Positions 12,173 to 22,941 of a stretch of DNA of 64,000 bases are shown one piece after another. Where the stretch lies: contig OY821771.1 of assembly GCA_963682175.1 (NCBI GenBank), forward strand, positions 13,081,001 through 13,145,000. The letters run 5' to 3'. Numbering within the stretch: the stretch's first letter is position 1; each line of letters begins with the position of its first letter. The notes beneath the pieces were generated by a model. That model was not told where the DNA came from, ran no database searches, and saw only the letters and a list, made by a program, of their open reading frames with translations. The position numbers and the translations under genes are program-made. The DNA is from Triglochin maritima (Eukaryota > Streptophyta > Magnoliopsida > Alismatales > Juncaginaceae).

Positions 12173-12448
12173 CTCCACCACTCTTTTACTTCTAAATGGG
12201 AGTTCGGTACCACACTACAAAATGGAAGTGAGATATATATATATTTAATGGTCAAAAGATTGACACTTGGGGAACTTAAGATGGTTGTATAGGGTAACCA
12301 ACGTCTATAGGACGTAATTTTTTATTATTATTGTAATTTAAATGTATAGACGCCGGATATATAGACGTGGCCAACGTCTATAGGTCATACTGTATGTATA
12401 GACGTCAATCACCCTATATATCTGATGTCTATAGGGCGTAACCGTTTA

Positions 12449-12490
12449 GTCCCACATCGGAGAATTATTTTTGTTGGTGTGCTTGATGTA
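12449..12490 (+). promoter_or_regulatory. Second USE copy, TATA lost
   Basis: GTCCCACATCG at 12449-12459 is an exact USE match in the second copy of the internal duplication. The position aligned with the TATA box reads GATGTA, so this copy is probably inactive. Confidence 0.45.
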
Positions 12491-12814
12491 CTCCACCACT
12501 CCTTTACTGCTAAACACGAACGAGTTGGGGCACCTGGGCATGTTGGGCTTGATGTTTGTTCATGATTATTGGTCAAAATATTGGCACTTGGGATGCTTGG
12601 GCTTAATTAATGTGAGGGTTGAATGCGTGATATAGGTTGTAATGTATTTTTTGGGTGTAATTAAACGTATAATAGACGTCGGTCATATATAGCCGACGTC
12701 TATACAACAAGGCATAGGCGACGAGGAAATATACGTCGGGTACTTGGACCGCCGAAATCCGACATCTATACCCCTGTATATCTGACGTATATGGGTTTTT
12801 CTGCACTAGTGTGT

Positions 12815-13150
12815 TGGGGTACGATCTTTGTTTTCATTGTCCTTGAATTTTTTTCGTAGTTACTGACAAAATGATAGTCGACCAAAATATGACCAATAGT
12901 TTATATTTTTGTTATCGGTTAACGAAAGAGCATATTAATATGGAATTTTCCTCTTAATTTTAAAATGGAACATATTCTTCTCAATTGAGTATGGTTGTCT
13001 ATAGTTCACCGAGTGTGTATTCAAACATTTTAATTTTTGATTAACAATTGTATTTATAATTCATAATTGCAATTTCTTCATCGGTCAATCAATTCTTTGT
13101 TGTGTTATATTCACACATCAAACATCTTTTTATTTGTAAATTTTCTTAAA
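12815..13150. other. AT-rich segment before Helitron-like end
   Basis: This is AT-rich with no ORF. It could be Helitron interior, since it lies directly upstream of a Helitron-like terminus, but no TC-type 5' end was identified. Confidence 0.3.
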
Positions 13151-13155
13151 ACCAT

Positions 13156-13181
13156 CGTGCAACGCACGGGTCGAATGTTAG
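13156..13181 (+). mobile_element. Probable Helitron 3' terminus
   Basis: A short hairpin, CGTGC-AAC-GCACG (13156-13168), is followed ten bases later by TTAG and then T. Plant Helitrons end with a GC-rich hairpin about 10 bases before CTRR and insert before a T. The end here is TTAG rather than CTAG, so either the end has mutated or the match is fortuitous. The element's 5' end is not located. Confidence 0.4.
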
Positions 13182-13209
13182 TTCTTCTAATACCATAGAA
13201 CACCATCAG

Positions 13210-13935
13210 ACCAACGCCTTAACCATTTCAATGGAGTCATACTAACACCCTTTTTCAAACGTGTATACTTTTGTATCTGCCCTTGAAACACGCTTTGGAC
13301 CTTCAAATACGTTGACCACCAAGGAATTCTTTCAAAATTAACCCAATCTTTAACCGTGATATCCTATACCAATGAATTTGAGACCTTTGCTAACCGCACC
13401 ACCAATCTACTTGCCGCCTTCATGCTTAGTTTCTATGTATCCGGTCTTCGGCATGATATTCGTTGGGAGGTACAAGCCGTCCAACCATCGACTTTATCGC
13501 AAGCAATGGGTCTTGCTAAGCTTCAAGAGGATAAGCTGCTAGAATATCACTACCCTGTTCCAAGCTTGTTGAACGACCAGCCACCGTTGCTACCAATACC
13601 AACTTCCGTCTTATCAAGCTCGTCATCAACCTCGTCAACTTCTCCACCGAATTCATCCCCAACAAATTTTCCCATTCGTCGACTACACCAGAAGAAATAC
13701 AACATCGTCGCAACAAAGGATTGTGTTTCAATTGTGACGATAAATTTTCTCGCAACCATCGGTGCAAGCCATTATTTCATATCCTTCTTTCCGATAAGCA
13801 TGTAGAGAAGTTTCATGCTCATGTCGACACACCAATCCAAGAAAACCTACCTTTTGATCCACGTGTTCGTCATAGTCTCATCCAAGATATTTTGTCACCT
13901 TCTCGACCTTGAGGTCAAGGTCTGTTTTTGAGGGG
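13210..13935 (+). pseudogene. Deleted Ty3/gypsy (Reina-like) gag-pol remnant
   Basis: Two frames together give a gag segment: FVSALETRFGP, then YTNEFETFANRTTNL, then SGLRHDIRWEVQAVQP and AMGLAKLQEDKLLE. The zinc knuckle CFNCDDKFSRNHRC at about 13721-13762 is one frame away, so a frameshift lies near 13676. After the knuckle and a short spacer the sequence jumps to LLDLEVKVCF, an in-frame stop and GEG. This is the usual last line of a Reina-like pol just before the polypurine tract. Protease, RT, RNase H and integrase are therefore deleted. The 5' part of gag and the 5' LTR are also missing, with the break near the Helitron-like end at 13181. Confidence 0.75.
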
Positions 13936-13939
13936 AGGG

Positions 13940-14182
13940 TGATGATGCATACGTGCATGGCAGCATAGCCACGTACACATTCACACCCACGTTCATACAG
14001 CAACCACCCACCATTATCCTAATCGTGAATATTATATCTCCATGTTTTGATGTAATTTAGGCTATTGTGTTAATGCTAGTTAACTAGAGTTTTATCTATA
14101 AATATGCATTTGCTTTTACAACGAAGGAAATGAAAAGTTTTAGCCAAAAAAATTAGTCTCCATCATCTTCTCATCTAATTCA
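13940..14182 (+). repeat. 3' LTR of Reina-like remnant
   Basis: It starts TGATGATGCATACG directly after the purine tract GAGGGGAGGG and is read to ATTCA at 14182, about 243 bp. A TATA-like sequence (TCTATAAATATG) lies near 14094-14105. The 3' edge is uncertain by several bases because no second LTR is present. Confidence 0.6.
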
Positions 14183-14196
14183 TCTGACGGAGTTAA

Positions 14197-16388
14197 TGTT
14201 AAATGCTAAACCCATATTAAGGGAACTAATGGCGTTGGGGATTCCGGATTTGACAGGGTGGTATGGGTGAGGTGACGGTGGGTATGGTGATGTGATGGTG
14301 AGGTGAGAGAGGTATGGTTGGGGTTGATTTGTTGGGTGAGGGTTTGTTTTTAAAGGAAAACACACATCTTCGTTCATTCTTCTTCTTCTTCCATTCTCAC
14401 ACCAAGCCTCCATCTCTTCTCTCCTCCAGCCCCATTGACAGGCGACGGAGGAGGATGGCATGGTCGAGACCCAGAGGCGTGAGATGCGGCGAGCATGACG
14501 AGAGGAGTGGCATTCGAGTTGCTCTGGAGGAGGTTGCGAGCGAGCTCCGACGACCTTGAAAAAAGGTATGCCAAGTTCAATGCACAAGATTTTCCTCACA
14601 CCAAGGTGTGTGATGTTTTGCTTGTCGTCAAAGGCCGAAGACCTCACCGGCGACAAGGGACAGCAAGTTAGACCTAGCATGGCTAGGTAGTTGCCAACTA
14701 ACGGTTGACTAGTGCCTTTGGGCGGTCGACTAGATGTAGTGTATTTCTCCATCTTTAACCAACACCGGTCGAACGATGCCCTGCGGTGGTCGACCGGTTA
14801 GGCATAATTGTTTTGTCGGAGAAGTCTCTGATATTTTTGGTCGAACAAGCCTTTGTTGCGATCGACCGTTGCATTGGACCGGGCGTTGACCACCTAAACG
14901 GTTGACCACCCTAGACTTTGGTTCGACCGATGACTTAAGTGTACCACGCGTTGGTTTGACCTTGTAGACCCCAGGTCGACCGGTGGTGGCTAAATGAATG
15001 TAGGAAAGACCCTGATATTTTTGGTCGAACGGGGCCCCTGAGACATTCGACGTTGCCTTGATTTTTACTTAGTCTTAGACTGGTGTTGACCATATTTTGT
15101 CGAATGGTTTCTACTTCTTGTTCGACCGTTGGGGCTTAAGTCAAGAGCCTAGAGTTCGACCATTGCGGGCATTTGTTCGACCAATCCTTTGGGGAGTGGT
15201 CGACCGGTTTGCTTTTTTCGGTCGACCGTTTGGGCCCAAGACTGAGTCTTTGTCCGTGTGGAGTTTCAACACTGTCCACGGAAGCCCGTCTCCTCGCCTA
15301 GTGCGTGAGACGGGTGGTGACGGTGGGAGCGTTGATCGTGTCTGCCCAGGGACCATCTAGTGGAAGAGTGTGGACACTTGGGGCGTACCACCTCTGTTTC
15401 TATAGACTACTGCGTAGTATAAACTTTACTTGACTTTTACTAGAGTAGTAGCCCTGAGGGATCGCATATCCCATTGCACAATGTTGCATGACTCTACGGA
15501 GTAGGATGCCCCTGCGGACTTCAGTCTGGATTAGTCGATTGGCCGGCCCTTGGGCGATGGATACCTTCGACTGGCCTTGATAACGATGATATGACATGCA
15601 CGACCTTGATGGTGTTGGTAGCCTGTGCTGAGAGAAAGCCAGGTGAGGATTTGTTCACGCGACCGAGTGCCGGCGGAGAGGACCGTGCGACCGAGATGGC
15701 GACGATGATTGTCTGATGATGTATTCCGGCAGGTAGCTTGACTGTGGCACAACCATGTGAGTGGACCGACCTGAGAACGATTTCGTCGGTGAGGTGTTGA
15801 CCTTGAGATTCAGCTGATTCTACTGACGCCGACGTGCAGGCGCCCCTAACCCAACCCTTGATCGGCGTAGCCGCGTGTGGGTGCGTTGCGTATTTTCCAT
15901 AAGACTGTATGTGCCTGCGGTAGGTCCCTATGGGTGACTTGATGATGGATTGTAGGACAAATGTCCGTATTTACTATTGGAGGGAATGTTTTTTTACATT
16001 ATATTATGCCATACTACCCTAGTATGATAGGTTCCTTCATTATACTTTAGCATGCATATAGGTGAGCTTGGTATCTGGGGTTTCCTTATGGAAACTCAAC
16101 CATTGTTGTTATGTTTGCATTTCAGGACCGCAATACGTTCTGGCGGGTGGTGACCGAGGACGATGACACTCTGGGATCAGATCCTCTTTCCATACTTTCC
16201 TAAGTTGTATGACTGCTTGTATTTACTCTTTCATGTACTCTGATGTAGTCATACCTTTTGACAAACTCTGTTGTATTATGGCACACTTCTTGGATATTTT
16301 ATGAGTAATGTTTCTGTGCTTTTGGATTTTATGTCTTGTGATCCTTTGTTGATGAAATTTAAATTTTCCACTGTTTCAAGACATTACA
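14197..16388 (+). mobile_element. Solo LTR related to the palindrome-bearing LTR
   Basis: This 2192-bp segment begins TGTTAA and ends CATTACA, and is flanked by GTTAA (14192-14196) and GTCAA (16389-16393), a duplication with one mismatch. It resembles the LTR at 50-2005 in layout: GGTATGCCAA near the start of the GC-rich part, a block with about sixteen GGTCGACC-like motifs at about 14700-15230, then GGTGGTGACCGAGGACGATG near 16147. Only one exact CGGTCGACCG remains (about 15219), so the array has decayed. No internal domain follows, hence a solo LTR. Confidence 0.75.
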
Positions 16389-16393
16389 GTCAA

Positions 16394-17889
16394 TCTCTTA
16401 TTCAAAAAGAGATAATTTTCCTACATAGTACCTCATCCTTGCCTTTCCTGTCGAAACCACGAATCGGTCCCAACGCCGTTTGTGGCTCCTCCCGAGTTAT
16501 ATCCTGACTCTAGGGTTTGGGAAGAGTTTCCGTAGGAGAACCTCAAGGATAGGAATCGGGACGGGAGTGGTAGAGGAAAGGAGGAGAGAGGAGCTTGGCC
16601 TGCACCACCACCACGGCTATCGAGGGTTGGAACACGCTACGCCTATTTTGCCCTCCCAACGTTGTTAAGGTTGTTGTCTCGTCTTCATCCTCATCGACCC
16701 CGACCGCGTCTCCACCGACCTCAAGAACCCTAACCCCACCAAACATGCGAGACTTCTTGCTTCTGCCTCTTTCAATTCCATGGAGATTGTGTCCTCCAGA
16801 GTTAGATTTGGAGTTTTCAATTGGAGGTTTTTGGGATTTTGATTTATTCATTAAAGAAGATTTTTGGTTTTTGTTGTGCTTTGTTTTGGTGAGACAAATT
16901 GTTTGACTCGCTACTCATACACATGTATTGTGAGAACAGAAGATTGGGCTCACTCCTCTTTTCTTGAGATTGTGTTTAGAATTGAACAAGATCGTCCATT
17001 ATCCAAGGTCACTGCTTATTGCTTAAACATGTTGATATGGAAGTATGGCTTGGTGAACTGCTTCTTCGAAACAACACTAATTTTGTGAGCTTTTGCTAAA
17101 ATTCAGATTCGGTGACATGGGTTTTCATGGAGATGCGTGTTTCTTTCACAGTGGGTTTCTTGTTGATGGGTAAATACAGAAGGTTGTTATTGTGAGAATT
17201 CATTAGGTTTTTTGGTGAACCAAATTACGTCAGTACTTCAGTTCAAGCTTCAATTTTCCAATTTTCTGTCGAATTTTCTACATTTCAAAACGTGAGTATC
17301 ATTGATGTATGTAGCTTTCTACACTGTATATTTCAATTTGTAATGTAATTTATTTGTTATGTTTTCTAGATGTCCATTGCATTAGATGTTCCAGTTCATT
17401 GATCATAGTTAACCAACAATTGAATCTGAGCACAATTTGTGTCTATGTAAATTACCAACAATTGAATCCGATCATAATCGATCAAAGTGCAATTATAGAA
17501 TTAATTCATGCAATATTCTTATCTTAATATTAATAGCTCATGAATATCTTTTGAGAACCTATTGAATTGTTTCTATATTTACCTTTTAGTACCCAAATAT
17601 CACATTTGACTGAATTTGACACTGATATTAATTGTTCTACAAGCTAAAATTCTTGTATGTCATTGCTACATGCTATTTGCTTCTTTCTCCTAAGAATACC
17701 ATCTTATTGTGATATGGATTTTTTTATGTGAATATGTCTTTGGATTGTGAATATTATTTGCTTCTTTACCCTAACAATCTTCTTTGCCCATCTATTTGTG
17801 AGTGCAGAGATAATGCCAAAGTCTAGTAACAAGAAACCTTTGCACTTCCACTGCTACCTTTCATCTTTTGTCCCACATTTTGAGACCGT
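16394..17889. other. Unassigned region, possible captured gene fragment
   Basis: The first 500 bases are GC-richer and free of stops in stretches. One frame reads IDPDRVSTDLKNPNPTKHA and then LLASASFNSME, which looks like coding sequence. I cannot assign a family, and the frame breaks after about 60 codons. The remaining 1 kb is AT-rich without a long ORF. Confidence 0.3.
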
Positions 17890-18219
17890 TTGATCACGTC
17901 TAACAAAAGCACATTAGAACTTATTAAACGGATCTCCTCGTTTGTTCAATTTTACCACTTTGGGAGGGTGTTTGAGACAGATAGTACATTTATAGACGAT
18001 TCGGTTACTAGTTTCGATGTTGAACAAGAGAAATTTAAAGTTGGAGATAGGTATATAAAGTGCACCATAGATCAACTTTGGTTGGTGTTAGGTCTACCTG
18101 CTAATGCAGACACAACAATTCATTTCTACATCTCCTCTTGGCCCAGTAGAAGTATGAATGTAGGTGCCTCAAACAAGGAAGCAAGGAGAACAAACAAACT
18201 GAGTTATGTGTTTCTGTAG
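17890..18219 (+). pseudogene. Hypothetical fragment, weak plant-mobile-domain-like pattern
   Basis: This 109-codon ORF contains ELIKRISSFVQFYHFGRVF, then EKFKVGDRYIKCTIDQLWLVLGLP. The order 'F-x-F/V-G-x-x-x-x-x-T-x-x-x-x-x-x-L-G-L-P' recalls the plant mobile domain and Ulp1-associated proteins found in Mutator-like elements. The match is from memory and weak. It ends in an unrelated-looking tail at 18219. No neighbouring transposase or terminal inverted repeats were found, so this is best read as a gene or transposon fragment. Confidence 0.3.
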
Positions 18220-18639
18220 ATGTATATGTCAAGTTGTCAACACTTTTGCAGGCAAATTTCACAGGTTTTGCATTACATAGGCAATTTGAAAAATCCAACC
18301 CCACTAAGTTCTTCATGTTTTCCAAAGATTGTGCCCCAACAACCACCTGATTTGTAAGTTTAAAACCTAATGTATAATAATGTACTAGGAATACATAACT
18401 AACGCATAGCTTAATTAATGATGCATTGTAGCTTGTGGAGCTTATGTTTGCAAGTTTGCGGAAAAAGACGTGAACAATGATCTGGAAATGTTTTTTAAGT
18501 ATAGTGAGGTTCAAGCATTTCGTGGGATGATAATGTCTAAGATAAGCAGTGGTGTTTAAAAGCTTGGGAACTGAAGATTAGGTTACTTAATTAATGGCGT
18601 AGGACTTGTTTTCTTAGGTTGTATAAGAACCAACTCTTC

Positions 18640-20035
18640 TGTTTTGTAACTTAGTAATTTTTTCTAACTTTTATTCAGTTTGTTTTTTGTCTTGACCTAG
18701 TTTGTTATGAATGTTCAGTTAATTATATCCACAGGTGATTTTTGTCTTGCATGTTCCAGTTAGTGGTTTTTGCAGTTAGTATTTTGTCTTGATTGACTTA
18801 GCTCATTTAGTTTGTATGTGAGATCTAGTTAGTTATTCTAGAGTTTGTTTTTTTTGTCTTGCGTGAGTTAGTATTTCACCTTCGACTACTTAGTGGTAAC
18901 ATAGGGCCAGTTAGTTATTCTTGAGATAGTTTTTGGTCTTTCAGCACTTAATTTGTCACAATCGATCACTTAGTTTATAAACTAGTTTGGGTTAGTGTTT
19001 TGTCTACCATGATTAAGTTTGTGATTGGGATCACTTCGTTGTCCTCGACCATTCAATTCATAATGAATGATCAGTTAGTTTTTGTCTTAAATGACATCGT
19101 TCGTCAACTCCAATCAATGCATATCTGAGATCCAATTTGTGAATTTTGTTGTTAGTATTTTATCTTGATTGACATAGCTCATCAACTAATTACTTAGTTT
19201 GTATGTAAAATCCAGTTAATTATTCTTGAGTTAGTTTTTAGTCTTGCATTAGTTATGTTTTCACATTGGACCACTTAGTGGAAGACATAGGTCTAGTAAG
19301 TTAATCTCATAATTATTTTTTAGTCTTGCATGAGTTAGTTGTTCACATTGGACCACTTAGTGGCTGACATAGGGTCAGTTAGTTATTCCCGAATTAGGTT
19401 TTGGTATTTCAACACTTAGTTTATCACAATGGACCAGTTAGTTATACACTAGTTTGAATTAGTGTTTTGTCTACCATGACTAAGTTTGTAATTGGGATCA
19501 ATTTGTCATCTTCGACCACTCAATTTATAATGAATGCTCAATTAAGCACTTAGTTCAAATATGAGATCAAGTTAGTGTTTTTGCAGTTTGTATTTTGTCT
19601 TGATTGACTTAGCTCATCAACTTGAATTGCTTATTTTGTATGTGAGATCCAGTTAATTATTCTCGAGTTAGTTTTTTTGTGTTGCATGAGTTAGTGTTTC
19701 ACCTTCGACTACATAGTGGGGAACATAGGGCAAGTAAGTTAATCTCGCAGTTAGTTTTTAGTCCTACATGAGTCACATTGGACAACTTACTAGTTGATAA
19801 AGGGCCAGTTAGTTATTCTCGCAATTAGTTTTGGTTTTTAGCACTTAGTTTGTCGCAATGGACCACTTAGTTTAGAAATTGGTTTGAGTTAGAGTTTAGT
19901 CTTTCCTCACTTAGTTTGTAATTGGGATCACCTCGTCATCTTCGACCACTCAGTTTTTAATGAAAATGTGTAGATAGTTTTTTGTCTTAAATGACTTAGT
20001 TCATCTTAGTTTGTCGCAATGGACCCATAGCAATA
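18640..20035. repeat. TTAGT-rich tandem repeat, period about 430-470 bp
   Basis: About three imperfect copies of a long unit lie head to tail. The landmark CGACCA-TCA-TT-ATAATGAATG occurs at 19046, 19513 and 19943, giving spacings of 467 and 430. Within each unit, short blocks built on AGTTAGT and CTTAGTTTGT recur every 20-40 bases, so the repeat has two scales. It codes for nothing and stops just before the gag-bearing element's 5' region. Confidence 0.8.
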
Positions 20036-20039
20036 AATT

Positions 20040-20265
20040 GTTTGAGTCGTGCTTGCTCGACTAGGCTTCTACCTTCTCCTACTACCCACGCTAGTTTCTA
20101 GGGATTATTCCCTTCTCCTCTGAGTCATCTTCTTCTCACCTACTTCTACGTTCTAGTCTCCTCCCCTTTACACTCTTTGTTAGCGTTTTAGGGTCGAGTC
20201 GAGCACTTTTTGCAAGCTTGGCATTGTGGTGGTGAGAGTGATCGACTCGAGAGTTCTTTGGCGAG
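20040..20265 (+). other. 5' leader of the gag-like ORF
   Basis: GC-richer sequence leads into the ATG at 20266. No LTR, PBS or TATA box of the element is recognisable here. The older element therefore seems to have lost its 5' LTR where the tandem repeat begins. Confidence 0.4.
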
Positions 20266-21675
20266 ATGGATGGTTACATGGGCAACCATCCATACCATTA
20301 TTGGGACCAGGAAAATTCTCCCTATTCCAGACCCATGCAACCTGGGGTGGCTCAGACTAACACCCCGTATGGTTGGGACAATCTTAATTGTGTGGCTGAG
20401 CAATCTTCAGATTTGGATAATATGAGAGAGGCACTGACTGCTAGACCATCATCTAGTTATGTCGGATCATATGCTGGTCAACAAACTGAGACATTACAAC
20501 AAACTTTGGCCTTTTTCATACGTACGGTAGACGACATGAGTGCACCGATGGCTCCAGTAGCCATACCGTGTGACTGTTGTGGGTTGAGTGGTAATGTTAT
20601 CGGTGAATGTCCTTATGTTCCCCCAGAGCCTGAGTGTGAGCATACATTTTCCCAAAATGCTCAATATAACCATTACGCATCCGCGTACAACCCGAGAGGG
20701 ATGGATTCGTGGGGAGACAATTCTTATTCAAATTTTTATACATCATGCCCACCCCAGTATCCTCCTCCCGAATTCCCAGAATTCTACCAGCCACCACCCA
20801 CGATCAATCATTGGACTCATTCTCACCCCATAAACACCCAACCCATCCATTTCCCAAATTCTAACAAGAACCTCACTGTTGACCCCGAACTTGATTCCTT
20901 AAAACAAACCGTCCAAACGTTCATGGAAACCACTCAAACTTTATTGAAGTCCAACCTGAACTCCATGCAGACTATGGAAATGCAAGTGAGTCAAATGACA
21001 CAACAATTCCGTGAACGTGAGGAGGGTAACCTTTCTTGTCAATATGAGGATTTATCTTCTGATATCGAACCACCTCCACATCCACAAATTCAAAGCACAA
21101 TCATTCAAAGTCAAACTCTTAGTCAGTCTGAGGGACTTGGGGTTTCAATTCACAATCACATGGTGGGGAATTCGATCCAAATTGAGAATAACATGAACCA
21201 TCTTCATTATAAGTCGGCACAAGATTGTGCCGTATCGTTTTGTCTTGTGGCCCTTGAGCCATATGATCTTCATGTTGTGCCTCTTAATGACTCACATCTG
21301 GTGGAGCAAGAGCTCCCTAGTACCCTTAATTTTAAACAACCTGATGAGAGTTTGCCTCTCACTATTGTTCCTGGTCATCTTGGAAATAATGGAACATCAA
21401 ACAACTACATTGCTAATGAGGGTATTAGGAGTTCCTTGGAGGATACCTTGGGGAAGAGACCCGCTTTCTGTTCACCTGGTTAGTCGGACATGCCTAACGA
21501 GGTTCTTGACCTCGTTCCGACCCACCAGCATGTTGGTTGGAGAGTTTGGATTGACGATAATAACTTCAGAACCGCAACAGGAGAAACTCTTCTTCCGTTG
21601 CCCCTTATTTCACAAACTCTTGAGAGGTTCAAGCTCTTTCAGTCTGATCCTTTGAATGAGAGCATTTGCGTCTAA
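20266..21675 (+). pseudogene. Gag-like ORF of older Athila-like element, one in-frame TAG
   Basis: The ORF runs 405 codons to a TAG at 21481-21483, then continues in the same frame for 64 codons (from MPNEVLDLVPTHQHVGWRVW) to the stop at 21673-21675. It has a degenerate zinc-knuckle region, CDCCGLSGNVIGECP (residues about 103-117), proline- and asparagine-rich linkers, and a predicted helix TMEMQVSQMTQQFRERE. Its last 160 residues (LEPYDLHVVPLN, then GWRVWIDD) correspond to the C-terminus of the 1043-residue protein at 25990-29121. The retroviral gag core and the protease of that protein are both absent here. The TAG could be a simple mutation or a readthrough site; I favour mutation. Confidence 0.7.
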
Positions 21676-22897
21676 TTCATGAACGTCTCCGTTCATCTTG
21701 TGCTCTTTGTGAGAGGGTCCCAAACATGAGTGTTTTGGCCCTACGTGGTGTCATGCTCCCTTTCCAAGTGCATTGATCAACTTTTGAGTTTCTTATTTGA
21801 TGTCATTTGACAAATGAAGATGGGAACTTATTTTTTGTACCTAGTTATATTCAAAAAAGGTACAATAAAAGACTCTATGAGTGAGCATTGATTGTTGTGG
21901 GCTCCAACCTTTGAGTATTCGGGGCCCATTTCTTTCACGTATTTGTATCCCTTTTTTAGCATCTCACAGGTTTTGTGGGAATTCGGGTTTGTGTCCATCA
22001 CTATAACCATGAACTTCCTTTTGTGCTTCATATTGGTGAGATCTTCCCTTTTTCATGCATAAATCCATGTAATATCTTGCTCACATTCATTGAGGACAAT
22101 GCATGAAGTAGGTGTGGGGGGTGTTTTACGTGTGTACATAGTGAGTCTTTTCCTTTGATTTTGTTTTCTTTTGTGTGTATTGATAGGGTCATGTTAGTGT
22201 GTTGCATTTAATATCGATATATCTGCTTGCCATGATCCTTGGGTGACTTGTCTTCTTTTGCTTGCCTAGTGCTTCAAAATTTTCACATTTCTTTCAAAAT
22301 CTTCATGTGTTTGCGAAAGGAAATGTTTTGTGGGTTTTGCGTGTGTTTAGGATATGCAAAACCATTGAGAGATAAAGTAAAAAGAAAGCCCCCAAAATTG
22401 TCTTGAACTTGATGCATTAGGATATCTAGTACACTGGTTTTAGGACTTATCTAGTCGTTAGGATGCACCCCGGTTTTCCCTCGGGGGGCGAGTAATCATA
22501 GGGGTTTAGTAGTCAAACAATTAAATAAGTCCACCCAGAACCTAGTGAGTCAATAATTCGTGTCTGTTTATTTAAGGAAGTTTGTTGTAGTCAAGGACCC
22601 TTTAAATCTTGTTGTGAGACATTAAGTGTAGGGATTTTGGTTCATGTGTAGATAAGAAATAAGTGAGTAGGTGTTCTCTCTTCTAGCACGACTCCTAATA
22701 CTCGGGAAAGTAGGTCTGAGGGGACTTTGTGCCTGGTACTTTCGAGTCATCTGACTTGGGATGCACCGACCAAACTCCCGTTACACGGGTGGTAGGGATT
22801 GTCCTATGTGGAGATTTGGGGAAGGTGTACGTGATAATGTAAGTCCTCATAGGCAATGATGCATGAAACCTCACCCTGGGAAAATGAAACTCCAAAT

Positions 22898-22929
<32 letters not shown>

Positions 22930-22941
22930 AAGTATGTAAAG
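21676..22941 (+). other. 3' non-coding region of older Athila-like element (first part)
   Basis: This stretch matches, in reverse complement, the 3' non-coding region of the nested element at about 24355-25870. It includes ATTGAGGACAATGCATGAAG and then GTAGGTGTGGGGGG at 22108-22121, an extra polypurine-like motif. It ends in a GAA microsatellite (about 22905-22930), where the nested element inserted. The region continues at 31617. Confidence 0.75.

Larger units (their letters stand above)
11829..12811. mobile_element. Non-autonomous CACTA (En/Spm-type) element
   Basis: The termini are the inverted repeats CACTAGTGCAGAA and TTCTGCACTAGTG, flanked by a 3-bp duplication TGT at 11826-11828 and 12812-12814. 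Both subterminal zones carry many copies, in both orientations, of AGACGTCGG/CCGACGTCTATA, the kind of subterminal repeat CACTA transposases bind. The element is 983 bp and encodes no transposase. The centre holds a direct duplication, about 12126-12290 and 12445-12600. Each copy starts with TTTAGTCCCACAT and contains ACTCCACCACTC and a later GGTCAAAA-ATTG-CACTTGGG block. Confidence 0.93.

Noticed and set aside
12180..12330. A U6 snRNA gene downstream of the USE/TATA pair
   Set aside because: The sequence after the promoter does not resemble U6 or any snRNA I know. Only the promoter-like part matches.
14180..14752. 190-residue minus-strand ORF
   Set aside because: It crosses a solo LTR boundary and has low-complexity Pro/His content. 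No domain was seen.
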